A stretch of DNA of 32,194 nt from Lactobacillus sp. ESL0679 (lineage in GTDB: Bacteria > Bacillota > Bacilli > Lactobacillales > Lactobacillaceae), in the NCBI RefSeq assembly GCF_029433515.1, contig NZ_JAQTIG010000010.1, positions 1 through 32,194 of the forward strand, written 5' to 3'. The notes below the pieces were generated by a model that saw only the letters and a list, made by a program, of their open reading frames with translations, had not been told where the DNA came from and searched no databases. A program made the position numbers and the translations under genes. This document shows, piece after piece, positions 8,793 through 16,888 of this stretch (its first letter is position 1; the number at the start of each line of letters is the position of its first letter).

Positions 8793-9748
8793 AAGATTTT
8801 TGGCATAAGTCATGGGTTACTCGGGTAGTCTCATTGTTAATTGCAGTCTTGTTGGTCATTTATATTAACTACACCCAAGAGGGCTTCATGACTCAGGGAC
8901 AACCGGATCGGACTAAGCAGACAGCAACCCAGACCCAGACGGTCAAGGTACCATTACAAGTTTCAGTCGATACCGACAATTACTATGTTGTGGGTTATCC
9001 GGCTAAAGTCAGTGTTACTTTGGAAGGAGCTAATGCCTTAGTTACCTCAACGATTAACACGCAAAACTTCCGGGCCTACATTGATTTAACGAATAAAAGT
9101 ATTGGCGAGCATGATGTTCACGTTCACCTCAGCGGGCTGAGTAATCAGTTGGCATATACAATCAGTCCTAAAATCGTCCATGTGAATATTCAACGACGAA
9201 AATCAACGACAATGCCTGTTCAAATAGAGTATAATAAGACTGCTGTGGCCCGTGGTTATAAGTTGGGTAAGGCAAGTGTTGACCCGCAACAAGTTGAAGT
9301 GACGGGCGCGCGCGGTGAGGTTGATCAGATTGATCAAATCGTTGCCAAAGTTGTCTTACCTAATGACATTACCCATACGTTTGAACGGCAAGTAAATTTG
9401 ATTGCCGAAGACCGCAAAGGTCGCCAGCTTAACGTGATTATTGAGCCAGCAACGGCTAAGGTAGTAGTACCGATTTCAATTGCTAAAAAAGAAGTCAAGT
9501 TGGCATTGGTACCTAAGCATGAAAATACTAGCAAGGTTTACTCGCTGACAGCTAAAAATGATTACGTGACAATTTACGGTAGTCAATCAGCACTTGATAA
9601 GATTAAAACTTTAGCAGTTCCGGTTGACTTGAGCGCCGTTAATGCATCGACTACCAAGATGGTGCCGCTAAAGTTGCCACATGGTGTGATTAAGGCAAGT
9701 ATGCCGCAAGTAAGTGTGCAGATTAAAGTCGCAAATGTAAATAATTAA
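8789..9748 (+). CDS. cdaR: CdaA regulatory protein CdaR (YbbR domains)
   Basis: This 319-residue membrane-anchored protein controls CdaA activity. One N-terminal membrane helix (about 10-27, [18 protein letters not shown]) is followed by an extracellular part with three YbbR-type beta domains (about 52-135, 136-230 and 232-316). The start codon overlaps the cdaA stop. CdaR binds CdaA in other Firmicutes and can act on it positively or negatively; the direction here is not readable from sequence. Confidence 0.92.
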   Translation: MKDFWHKSWVTRVVSLLIAVLLVIYINYTQEGFMTQGQPDRTKQTATQTQTVKVPLQVSVDTDNYYVVGYPAKVSVTLEGANALVTSTINTQNFRAYIDLTNKSIGEHDVHVHLSGLSNQLAYTISPKIVHVNIQRRKSTTMPVQIEYNKTAVARGYKLGKASVDPQQVEVTGARGEVDQIDQIVAKVVLPNDITHTFERQVNLIAEDRKGRQLNVIIEPATAKVVVPISIAKKEVKLALVPKHENTSKVYSLTAKNDYVTIYGSQSALDKIKTLAVPVDLSAVNASTTKMVPLKLPHGVIKASMPQVSVQIKVANVNN

Positions 9749-9773
9749 AGTTAGAAAAGAAAGGTTGTTTTTA

Positions 9774-11126
9774 ATGTTAAAGTATTTTGGTACTGATGGT
9801 GTGCGCGGAATCGCAAATCAAGATTTATCTCCAGAATTAGCATTTAAGTTAGGTCGTGATGGCGGCTATGTTTTGACTAAAAATAAAACCAAGGAAGAAC
9901 AAGCCAAGGTTCTAGTATCACGTGATACGCGGATGTCAGGGCAGATGCTTGAGTATGCTTTGATTTCCGGTTTGTTATCAGTTGGAATTGAGGTCTTGGA
10001 AGTTGGCGTGATTACCACCCCAGGATTGTCTTACTTAGTTCGTGCACAAGGTGCCGATGCTGGTGTGCAGATTTCTGCATCACATAACCCAGTTCAAGAC
10101 AACGGCATTAAGTTCTTTGGTAGCGATGGTTTGAAGTTGTCTGATGAAATGGAAGGCGAAATTGAAAAGTTAATCGATGCTAAAGAAGATACTTTACCAC
10201 GGCCATCGGCTGCAGGGTTAGGCACTGTGACTGACTTCCATGAAGGTAGCTCTAAGTACCTCCAATTTATCGAAAACACAATTCCTGAAGACCTCGATGG
10301 GATTAAGGTTGTGATTGACGGTGCTAACGGTGCTGCCAGCAGCCTAATTTCCCGGTTATTTGCTGATTGCGGCGTTGATTTCACCACAATTGCCACTCAT
10401 CCAAACGGGATGAACATTAACGACCATGTTGGTGCTACTCATACTGAGAAATTGCAAGAAGAAGTTGTTAAGCAAGGTGCCCAATTGGGTCTAGCCTTTG
10501 ATGGCGATGCTGACCGCTGTATTGCTGTTGATGAAAACGGCAACGAGGTTGACGGTGACCACATTATGTATGTTTTAGGTACTTACATGGCTGAGGGTGG
10601 CCGCCTCAAGAACGACACAATCGTGACTACTGTGATGAGTAACCTTGGCTTTACTAAGGCACTTGAGAGAAAGGGCATTAAAAATGTCCGCACGCAAGTT
10701 GGTGACCGGTATGTTTCCGAAGAAATGCGTGCAAACGGCTATAACCTCGGTGGTGAGCAATCAGGGCACGTAATCATGAGCGACTATCACAACACTGGTG
10801 ATGGGATGTTAACTGGGTTGCACTTGATGCTGGTGATGAAGAAGACTGGTAAGTCATTAACCGAGCTTTTGGCTGACTTTAAGGAATACCCACAATGCCT
10901 TGTTAATGTTCCTGTTGCCGATAAAAAGAGCTGGCGTGAACACCAACCAATCCTTGATGTGATTAAGGAAGTTGAAGCTGACATGGGCGATGAAGGTCGC
11001 GTTCTTGTTCGGCCATCAGGGACTCAATCATTGCTGCGGGTGATGGCTGAAGGCCCAACTCAAGAAGAAACCGATGCTTATGTTAAACGCATTACAGAGG
11101 TTGTTGAACGCGAAATGGGAATTTAA
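9774..11126 (+). CDS. glmM: Phosphoglucosamine mutase
   Basis: Converts glucosamine-6-phosphate to glucosamine-1-phosphate for UDP-GlcNAc synthesis. It is 450 residues long. The phosphoserine loop is SASHNP at 101-106 (catalytic Ser103), the magnesium loop is DGDADR at 243-248, the sugar-binding GGEQSGH lies near 325, and the phosphate-binding RPSGTQ lies near the C-terminus. ATG 9774 with AAAGG 9 nt upstream gives the usual [12 protein letters not shown]; an in-frame TTG at 9765 is less likely. It is last in the murB-cdaA-cdaR-glmM group. GlmM binds CdaA and lowers c-di-AMP synthesis in relatives. Confidence 0.96.
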   Translation: MLKYFGTDGVRGIANQDLSPELAFKLGRDGGYVLTKNKTKEEQAKVLVSRDTRMSGQMLEYALISGLLSVGIEVLEVGVITTPGLSYLVRAQGADAGVQISASHNPVQDNGIKFFGSDGLKLSDEMEGEIEKLIDAKEDTLPRPSAAGLGTVTDFHEGSSKYLQFIENTIPEDLDGIKVVIDGANGAASSLISRLFADCGVDFTTIATHPNGMNINDHVGATHTEKLQEEVVKQGAQLGLAFDGDADRCIAVDENGNEVDGDHIMYVLGTYMAEGGRLKNDTIVTTVMSNLGFTKALERKGIKNVRTQVGDRYVSEEMRANGYNLGGEQSGHVIMSDYHNTGDGMLTGLHLMLVMKKTGKSLTELLADFKEYPQCLVNVPVADKKSWREHQPILDVIKEVEADMGDEGRVLVRPSGTQSLLRVMAEGPTQEETDAYVKRITEVVEREMGI

Positions 11127-11167
11127 ATGTTAAGATCACTAAATTAATAGCGAAAATAATATTAATT

Positions 11168-11205
11168 AAAAAGTAACAGAAAAAATTTTTTCTGTTACTT
11201 TTTTT
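11168..11205. terminator. Terminator after glmM
   Basis: AAAAAGTAACAGAAA and its exact complement form a long palindrome centred at 11185/11186, followed by a run of T. It ends the murB-glmM transcript. Confidence 0.9.
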
Positions 11206-11240
11206 GGTATGACAGACTTTTTAGGTGACAGTCTATACCA
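11205..11240. other. Interrupted inverted repeat upstream of glmS
   Basis: TGGTAT..AGACT (11205-11218, with a 3-nt bulge) pairs with AGTCTATACCA (11230-11240) around an 11-nt loop. It lies just upstream of the glmS -35 and could be an operator or a remnant hairpin. No regulator can be named. Confidence 0.3.
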
Positions 11241-11257
11241 ATTATGAATTTTAGTAC

Positions 11258-11286
11258 TTGACCAATTTGCTAAAAAAGAATAATAT
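11258..11286 (+). promoter_or_regulatory. Promoter of glmS
   Basis: TTGACC (-35), 17-nt spacer and TAATAT (-10) predict a leader of about 60 nt. That is too short for a glmS ribozyme. Confidence 0.6.
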
Positions 11287-11354
11287 TCCTTGCGTAACAT
11301 GAAATTAAAACCTAGTCCATAATTAAAAATTAAACTAGACCAAAGGAGAAAAAT

Positions 11355-13166
11355 ATGTGCGGAATTGTTGGTGTTGTTGGTAAATCTGCCCGCGATATTG
11401 TGTTAACTGGCTTAACTAAACTTGAATATCGTGGTTATGATTCAGCCGGAATTTATCTTAATGACTTGCAGGGCAAGGAATACTTGACTAAGGCGGTTGG
11501 TCGCATTCAAAATTTGAAAGAACAGATGACTTCTGATGAGCAGGGCTTGGTTGGTATTGGTCATACGCGCTGGGCCACGCATGGTAAACCGACAACGAGT
11601 AATGCTCATCCGCAATATGATGAAACTGAGCGTTTTTATTTAGTTCATAATGGTGTGATCGAAAATTATCAAGAATTAAAAACTAAGTATTTAGCAAATG
11701 TTGAGTTCAAGTCAAATACTGATACGGAAGTGGTTGTCCAATTAATTAGTAAAATTGCCCGCAAGCAGGAAGTTGATGCTTTTACAGCATTAAAGAGCGC
11801 GCTGAAATTAATTAAGGGATCATATGCGATTTTACTTGTGGATAATACTAATCCAAGTCATATTTATGTGGCGAAGAATAAGTCGCCATTAATGTTGGGG
11901 CTAGGTGCTGGGTTCAACGTAATTGCTTCAGATGCCTTGTCAGTTCTCGATCAAACTAAGACTTTTGTTGACTTGCATGATGGTGAAGTTGCAGATATAA
12001 CCAAGGACCATTATGTATTAGAAACAATTGCTGGTGCGCCAGTAACGCGTCAGTCGCGGACGCTTAATATTGATCCTAATGCTGCTTCCAAAGGGACTTA
12101 TGAATTTTATATGCTGAAAGAAATTTCTGAGCAACCAGGGGTTTTGCGGCATTTAATGCAATATTACTTAGATGAAAACGGCGAACCAAAAGTTGCTGCT
12201 GAAATTATCACGGCTTTAGCACAAGCCGATAAGTTTTATATTTTTGCAGCTGGTACAAGTTATCATGCAGGTTTGGTAGGTAAGGCATTATTGGAAAAGT
12301 ATACGGGTGTGCCAACCGAGGTTGACTTTGCCTCTGAGGCTGGCTATCACTTCCCAATGATGTCACAACATCCGGTTTTAATTTTCTTATCTCAATCTGG
12401 TGAGACTGCAGATTCGCGGGTAGTTTTGCAAGAAGCAATTAAGCGCCAGTTACCAAGTTTGACACTGACAAATGTACCCGGATCGACTTTGGCACGAGAA
12501 GCAACTTATGCTATGTCACTTGAAGCCGGCCCTGAAATTGCGGTGGCCTCCACTAAGGCTTATATCGCACAAGTCGCTCTGCAGGCGATTTTGGCTAAAG
12601 CAATTGGTGAAAAAAATGGGCAGCAAGTTGCCCGTGACTGGGATTTGAAAGCTGACTTGAGTTTAACAGCTGAAGGTATTGAGCAAGTTTTATCTGACGA
12701 AAAGAAGATTAAGCACCTAACTGATAAGTTGATCGTGCCATCACGAAATGCATTTTATATTGGGCGAGGCATCGATTATCCAGTTGCACTTGAGGCTGCT
12801 TTGAAGTTGAAGGAAGTTTCCTATATTCAAACTGAGGGTTTTGCGGCAGCAGAATTAAAACACGGAACAATTTCATTAATTGAAAAGGGTACACCAGTGA
12901 TTGCCTTGATTAATGATCCTGTAACTGCTGACTTAATGCGTGGTAATATCCAAGAAGTAATTGCTCGTGGCGCGAGTGTAATTACGGTGGTCAACAAGGA
13001 ATTAGCGAAGGCAAGTGATGATCTGATTTTACCAGAGGTTAATTATTACTTGTCACCATTGATTACAGTTGTAGTGGCGCAGTTGATTGCCTATTATGCC
13101 TCGCGGGATAAGGGGCTTGATGTTGATAAGCCACGTAACTTAGCTAAAAGTGTTACGGTTGAATAA
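11355..13166 (+). CDS. glmS: Glutamine--fructose-6-phosphate aminotransferase (isomerizing)
   Basis: This cytosolic enzyme makes glucosamine-6-phosphate from fructose-6-phosphate and glutamine, the entry step to amino sugars and the supply for GlmM. It is 603 residues long. The N-terminal glutaminase domain has nucleophile Cys2 (MCGIVG) and the HTRWATHGKP motif. Two SIS sugar isomerase domains follow (about 280-420 and 450-590), with GTSYHAG, SQSGETADS and STKAY. The C-terminus DKPRNLAKSVTVE is the conserved end. AAAGGAG precedes the ATG. It has its own promoter and terminator. Confidence 0.97.
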   Translation: MCGIVGVVGKSARDIVLTGLTKLEYRGYDSAGIYLNDLQGKEYLTKAVGRIQNLKEQMTSDEQGLVGIGHTRWATHGKPTTSNAHPQYDETERFYLVHNGVIENYQELKTKYLANVEFKSNTDTEVVVQLISKIARKQEVDAFTALKSALKLIKGSYAILLVDNTNPSHIYVAKNKSPLMLGLGAGFNVIASDALSVLDQTKTFVDLHDGEVADITKDHYVLETIAGAPVTRQSRTLNIDPNAASKGTYEFYMLKEISEQPGVLRHLMQYYLDENGEPKVAAEIITALAQADKFYIFAAGTSYHAGLVGKALLEKYTGVPTEVDFASEAGYHFPMMSQHPVLIFLSQSGETADSRVVLQEAIKRQLPSLTLTNVPGSTLAREATYAMSLEAGPEIAVASTKAYIAQVALQAILAKAIGEKNGQQVARDWDLKADLSLTAEGIEQVLSDEKKIKHLTDKLIVPSRNAFYIGRGIDYPVALEAALKLKEVSYIQTEGFAAAELKHGTISLIEKGTPVIALINDPVTADLMRGNIQEVIARGASVITVVNKELAKASDDLILPEVNYYLSPLITVVVAQLIAYYASRDKGLDVDKPRNLAKSVTVE

Positions 13167-13171
13167 TTTGC

Positions 13172-13203
13172 AAAAAGCTTCTTATTATATAGGGGGCTTT
13201 TTC
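13172..13203 (+). terminator. Terminator after glmS
   Basis: AAAAAGCTTC pairs with GGGGCTTTTT (with G-T pairs) around a 12-13 nt loop, and the stem ends in T. It lies 6 nt past the glmS stop. Confidence 0.75.
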
Positions 13204-13390
13204 AGCCTTAATAATCAAACTTTGTGAATTAAGAATGTTTCACACACAAGAATTCTAATTTATTGGGATTTTTATTTTGGCGCTTCTAACTGCTTCATAA
13301 ACTAGACCAATTAATATATTTGTCAGCTTAGAGACTGAAAGTGTCTTTTGAATGACTAAAAGCGTTATAATTATGGTAAGGAGAGTGATA

Positions 13391-13849
13391 ATGATGGAAG
13401 CAAGTTTGAAAAATATTATTGAAGATGAAACAGCGCTGCCCAAGGTGTCAGAACTAGAACGGTTAACCAATATCCCGCACAACACAATTTCCAACGCCCT
13501 TAGACGCCCAGTAGGCAAAACCAGCTTTGAGGTAGTTGCCAAAATCTTGATGGCTGCTAAGGTGTCAATCGATAAGGTAGCTAAGGAAACTGTGGCAACT
13601 AAAGAATTGACACCTGCCCAAGAAGAGAAAGCTTTTATGTCACAGACTGATCTAAAGAGTTTAACTATTATGGGCATCAAGTTCTCAACCCAAGAAAATT
13701 ACTGGAAAACTAGGGACAGCATCCTCAACAGCATCTATGAAGGTCACCACTCAACCATTAGGGACGTCAAGGATGCCTATAAACAATTAGAAGAACATGT
13801 ACCAATAGACCATGTTGTAGCAGATATTATTAGCGAGTATCAAAATTAG
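13391..13849 (+). CDS. HTH-containing antitoxin of a Fic module
   Basis: The protein has 152 residues from ATG 13391, which has AAGGAGAG 5 nt upstream; an open frame from 13352 lacks a ribosome site. Residues about 15-65 (LPKVSELERLTNIPHNTISNALRRPVG) look like a Cro/XRE-type helix-turn-helix. The C-terminal part has RDSILNSIYEGHHS (108-121), which fits the inhibitory helix of VbhA-type Fic antitoxins. The usual Ser/Thr four positions before the glutamate is Asn113 here (NSIYEG, Glu117). It probably both blocks the Fic toxin and represses its own operon. A -10 TATAAT lies at 13366. The toxin gene follows after one base. Confidence 0.75.
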   Translation: MMEASLKNIIEDETALPKVSELERLTNIPHNTISNALRRPVGKTSFEVVAKILMAAKVSIDKVAKETVATKELTPAQEEKAFMSQTDLKSLTIMGIKFSTQENYWKTRDSILNSIYEGHHSTIRDVKDAYKQLEEHVPIDHVVADIISEYQN

Positions 13850-13850
13850 C

Positions 13851-14447
13851 ATGACTGATTGGATAAAACAAACCTTACAACCTAATGGTACCTTGAAAAA
13901 TAAGCTAAATATCACTGATGCTGATAAATTAGAGGAGGCAGAGTATCGGATTACTCAAGCCAGATATATAGGTGTTCCTCATTATGAGATTAAAGATATT
14001 AGTGCCCTCAGCCAGATTCATGAATATCTTTTTGGCGACATCTATGACTGGGCAGGCAAATATCGACCAGGTGACTTCCATAAAGGGAATACCGAATTCT
14101 TTCCTAGGAAACTTTTTGAAAATGCCATCAAGGACGCTAATAGAAAGATTGACCATATTAATGAGGCAGATTATAAATCTGATAGCATCCTAGCTGTTGA
14201 CCTGGCGGACTTACTGCTAGAAGTTAATCAGTTTCACCCTTTTAGGGAGGGCAACGGTCGTACTCAGCGTCTATTTATTATCATGTTAGCAAGGCAAAAG
14301 GGCAAGACAATGCATTTGAGCAAAGTAGCTCCTGCCTATGAAGATTACATGACTGCCTGCAAAAAGGACGATAATGACCTAATGGCGCAAACAATTATGA
14401 AGGCTTTCCAGAGAGCCATAGGCTATGAGTTAACCATTGAACAATAG
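13851..14447 (+). CDS. Fic family toxin (protein adenylyltransferase)
   Basis: Fic enzymes transfer AMP from ATP to hydroxyl side chains of target proteins; VbhT/FicT-type toxins modify DNA gyrase and topoisomerase IV. This 198-residue protein has the full active-site motif HPFREGNGRTQR at 129-140 (His129, anion-binding GNGR, Arg137, Arg140) and the target-docking flap NTEFFP at 80-85. The N-terminal GTLKNKLNITDADKLEEAE is typical of class I toxins. It has no inhibitory helix of its own, consistent with control by the neighbouring antitoxin. All key residues are intact, so it is predicted to be active. Confidence 0.88.
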   Translation: MTDWIKQTLQPNGTLKNKLNITDADKLEEAEYRITQARYIGVPHYEIKDISALSQIHEYLFGDIYDWAGKYRPGDFHKGNTEFFPRKLFENAIKDANRKIDHINEADYKSDSILAVDLADLLLEVNQFHPFREGNGRTQRLFIIMLARQKGKTMHLSKVAPAYEDYMTACKKDDNDLMAQTIMKAFQRAIGYELTIEQ

Positions 14448-14501
14448 AAGGTAATGTGTTTCTTTCAGTTTATAATTAGCGCTAGTTAATATTCAGCATG
14501 A

Positions 14502-14530
14502 TTGCATACCAATTCTGAACATGCTACAAT
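14502..14530 (+). promoter_or_regulatory. Promoter of orphan small RNA
   Basis: TTGCAT, 17-nt spacer and TACAAT are identical in boxes and spacing to the promoters of the four RNA copies at 20.4-21.8 kb. Confidence 0.75.
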
Positions 14531-14536
14531 ACAATT

Positions 14537-14671
14537 GTAAATAAAAAGAAGTCCTGTTTGTACCAGAACTTCCTAAACATGAGTTTCCGCATAAAGAGCG
14601 GTAGCTTAATTATAGTTTAGCTAAAGGCTATCCCATAACTCGGCAAAAGTTATAAGTGGGATGGTCTTTTT
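14537..14671 (+). ncRNA. Orphan copy of the repeated small RNA family
   Basis: The region beyond the Fic gene has no protein gene but matches the RNA genes of the 20-22 kb array from the promoter through the second hairpin. Hairpin 1 is GAAGTCCTG / CAGAACTTC (14548-14572, one C-A mismatch). Then come ATGAGTTTCCGC and a CCGC/GCGG hairpin. The 3' end differs: it has its own terminator (AGGCTATCCCA pairing with TGGGATGGTCT, 14625-14667, then T). No peptide gene lies on the opposite strand. It may be an orphan antitoxin RNA or a trans-acting RNA. Confidence 0.65.
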
Positions 14672-14761
14672 ATATACCCAAAATAATATTATCTGGTTAG
14701 AGTGGTTTTTTGCCCTAAGTCTTTTGTATAATAAAGGGGATGAATATGTGGGAGGCAACTA

Positions 14762-15577
14762 ATGACGATTAAATTAATAGCAGTGGACCTGGATGGTACG
14801 TTGTTGACATCGACCAAGCAGATTTTGCCAGAAACGGAAAAGGCTCTTAAGCAGGCAAGTGCGCAAGGGATCAAGGTAGTGCTGGCAACGGGACGACCAT
14901 TATCTGGAGTGATGCAGTATAACAAGCAGCTGGGGTTAACGGGTAGCGACCAATATAATATTGTGTTTAATGGTGCCGTAATTCAAAATCTGGCGGGCAA
15001 GGTCCTAATGGATATGAAGATGAATTATCATGATTTTACAAATATGTTAAAGCTGCAACGGTTGGCTCATGTTAATTTGCATTTTGAGACGCCGGAGTGC
15101 TTTTGGACTTGCGACCGGGACCTTGCAATGCATCTTAATGTCAATGCTGCGGTTAATAACAGTATGATTAAGGTGCGCAAGGTTGAAGAAATCCCCCAAG
15201 ATTTTACCTTTAATAAGGTAGGTTTTAGTATGACTGCAGATGAGGCAGAGGTTGACAAACTCTGGAATAATATTCCTGAGTGGGCCTTTGCGCAGTATGA
15301 TGTCGTGCGTAGTTTTGCTAATATAGTGGAACTAAATGTCTTAGGTGCCTCAAAGGGTAACGCCTTAATGGATTTAGCAGCGCGGCTCAAGATTGAGCAA
15401 CAACAAGTGATGGTCTTTGGCGATCAAGGTAATGACATTTCAATGTTTAATAATCCTGAGTTTACTAAGGTAGCGATGGGCAACGCAACAGAGCAGATTA
15501 AGACTAGCGCCGACTATGTTACTGATGATAACGATCATAATGGGATTGCACGCGCACTTAAAAAGTTCGTTCTATAA
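14762..15577 (+). CDS. Cof-type HAD-IIB family phosphatase
   Basis: This 271-residue paralogue of the 1429-2304 product is a predicted phosphatase for sugar phosphates or related metabolites. Motif I is VDLDGTLL (Asp9, Asp11), motif II is VVLATGRP, and motif IV is GDQGNDISMF near the C-terminus. The C2 cap lies between. GGGAGG precedes the ATG, and a TATAAT box lies at 14727-14732. It is followed after 18 nt by the CopY-like repressor gene and probably shares a transcript with it. Substrate is unknown. Confidence 0.87.
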   Translation: MTIKLIAVDLDGTLLTSTKQILPETEKALKQASAQGIKVVLATGRPLSGVMQYNKQLGLTGSDQYNIVFNGAVIQNLAGKVLMDMKMNYHDFTNMLKLQRLAHVNLHFETPECFWTCDRDLAMHLNVNAAVNNSMIKVRKVEEIPQDFTFNKVGFSMTADEAEVDKLWNNIPEWAFAQYDVVRSFANIVELNVLGASKGNALMDLAARLKIEQQQVMVFGDQGNDISMFNNPEFTKVAMGNATEQIKTSADYVTDDNDHNGIARALKKFVL

Positions 15578-15595
15578 TAAATTTGAGTTGATAAA

Positions 15596-16027
15596 ATGAC
15601 AGAAAAGATTAAGGAACATAATATTTCTGAAGCAGAGTGGGAAGTCATGCGGATTGTCTGGACCTTGGGTGCAACACACACGGGAGACATAATTAAGCAG
15701 CTGCAAGCCAAGAAGGATTGGTCAGAATCAACAATTAAGACCTTAATGGGTCGATTGGTCAAAAAAGGCTTACTAAAAACCCGCAAGGATGGACGACGTT
15801 TTGTTTATACGGCAACGGTAACGGAAAATCAGATGATGGTTCAAGTTACAACTGAAATGATGAGTCACATGTGTGACATGCACAAGGGACAAATGCTGAT
15901 TGAAATCTTGCATGGTATACCACTGTCGCAGGATGACATTGCAATAATGGAACAAGAATTGGCTCAGAAGGCGAAGACAGCACCTAAAATGGTTGATTGT
16001 AATTGCCTTAGTGTTCACGATTGTTAG
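15596..16027 (+). CDS. CopY/BlaI-family transcriptional repressor
   Basis: This 143-residue repressor has the winged-helix of the BlaI/MecI/CopY family (ISEAEWEVMRIVW at 10-22, ESTIKTLMGRLVKKGLL at 44-60, wing GRRFVYT). The C-terminus has CNCLSVHDC (Cys135, Cys137, Cys143), a shortened version of the CxCx(4)CxC copper/zinc site of CopY; the last cysteine is missing. This suggests metal-responsive derepression with possibly altered metal binding. The usual partner, a copper ATPase, is not adjacent; the next gene is an unrecognised membrane protein. The start has only a weak ribosome site and may be coupled to the gene before. Confidence 0.8.
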   Translation: MTEKIKEHNISEAEWEVMRIVWTLGATHTGDIIKQLQAKKDWSESTIKTLMGRLVKKGLLKTRKDGRRFVYTATVTENQMMVQVTTEMMSHMCDMHKGQMLIEILHGIPLSQDDIAIMEQELAQKAKTAPKMVDCNCLSVHDC

Positions 16028-16045
16028 GTAAGGAAGTGTCACTTA

Positions 16046-16744
16046 ATGAGAAAAATATTTGCTTGGATTGTGCGTGTAATCATGGTCATCGTGATTGGCA
16101 CGTCTGGTTATTTAATGTTAAAGAGTCCTGTGACAGTTGGCGTGCCAGATGTGCGCCAAGCGGCACACGTAGCTTTAAATAAAAGCGCAACTAATGATGA
16201 ATTACGGGCGTCACTCAAGTTGGCACAAAAGACGGGGTTAGAAGATAAAATTTTGCGTCAATTACCAGAGCAGTATCATTATGACTTGTCTTATAGTCAC
16301 TTGTATAACTTGGGGGTTACTTATGAGGCTAACGGTGAACTAACTGCGAAAAATCTGCACATTCCGCAAACTAATAATGTCCAAAAGGTATTTAGTAATT
16401 ATCTAATAAAGGCACTTAACCACAAGCTGCAGCAGGATGATAAGCAGCTCGAGCAAGTAATTACGATTTTTCATTGTGTAATTTTGGTAATTTTGTTAGC
16501 TTTTCTCTTGGCGGCACTAATGGTAATCTTTGGCAAGTATGGCGCGGCTCTCGTTCTCTTGCTAGTTGCGATAGGGTCGTTTGGCATGCTGCAGTATTGT
16601 GCAGGTCAACTAGCACAAAATTTGCGTGTCCAATTAGCTGTTAACATCAGCTTGGTTACCTCAGAGCAGCTTTGGCTGGCACTCTGGTTGGGGATTGGTG
16701 GAGCTATTATCTGGCCAGTCTGTCTGCGTCTAACTAAAAAGTAG
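16046..16744 (+). CDS. Predicted membrane protein, four helices, unknown
   Basis: This 232-residue protein has one N-terminal membrane helix (6-24), an extracellular or luminal soluble part (about 25-137), and three C-terminal helices (139-161, 166-183, 208-226). No family is recognised. AAGGAAG precedes the ATG, and the gene is 18 nt after the CopY-like repressor gene. The operon position suggests it is a target or partner of that regulator. There is no CPC or metal-binding motif of a transporter ATPase. A perfect terminator follows. Confidence 0.6.
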   Translation: MRKIFAWIVRVIMVIVIGTSGYLMLKSPVTVGVPDVRQAAHVALNKSATNDELRASLKLAQKTGLEDKILRQLPEQYHYDLSYSHLYNLGVTYEANGELTAKNLHIPQTNNVQKVFSNYLIKALNHKLQQDDKQLEQVITIFHCVILVILLAFLLAALMVIFGKYGAALVLLLVAIGSFGMLQYCAGQLAQNLRVQLAVNISLVTSEQLWLALWLGIGGAIIWPVCLRLTKK

Positions 16745-16780
16745 TGTACCTAGTGACTTTATAACAAACTTTAATATATA

Positions 16781-16818
16781 AAAAACAGTAGTAAAATTTA
16801 AATTTTACTACTGTTTTT
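16781..16818. terminator. Terminator, perfect 19-bp palindrome
   Basis: AAAAACAGTAGTAAAATTT is followed directly by its exact complement and ends in T. It separates the CopY-linked operon from the surface protein gene. Confidence 0.92.
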
Positions 16819-16821
16819 GTA

Positions 16822-16849
16822 TTGTATTAATCAATAGTTGCGCTATAAT
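16822..16849 (+). promoter_or_regulatory. Promoter of first surface protein gene
   Basis: TTGTAT, 16-nt spacer and TATAAT. The sequence after the -10 (GAAAGCG) is repeated exactly at the promoter of the paralogous gene at 26319. Confidence 0.6.
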
Positions 16850-16888
16850 GAAAGCGGAAACAATATTTGGATAGAAAAGGAGATAGTT

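Noticed and set aside
11127..11354. Possible glmS ribozyme upstream of glmS
   Set aside because: The promoter at 11258 leaves a leader of only about 60 nt, and I see none of the conserved core segments of the ribozyme.
15540..15600. CopY operator TACANNTGTA before the repressor gene
   Set aside because: No such palindrome is present in the short gap or just upstream of the HAD gene.
16838..16888. Longer start of the first surface protein (17 extra residues)
   Set aside because: It would begin inside the promoter region; ATG 16889 has AAAAGGAGA and yields a normal YSIRK signal peptide.
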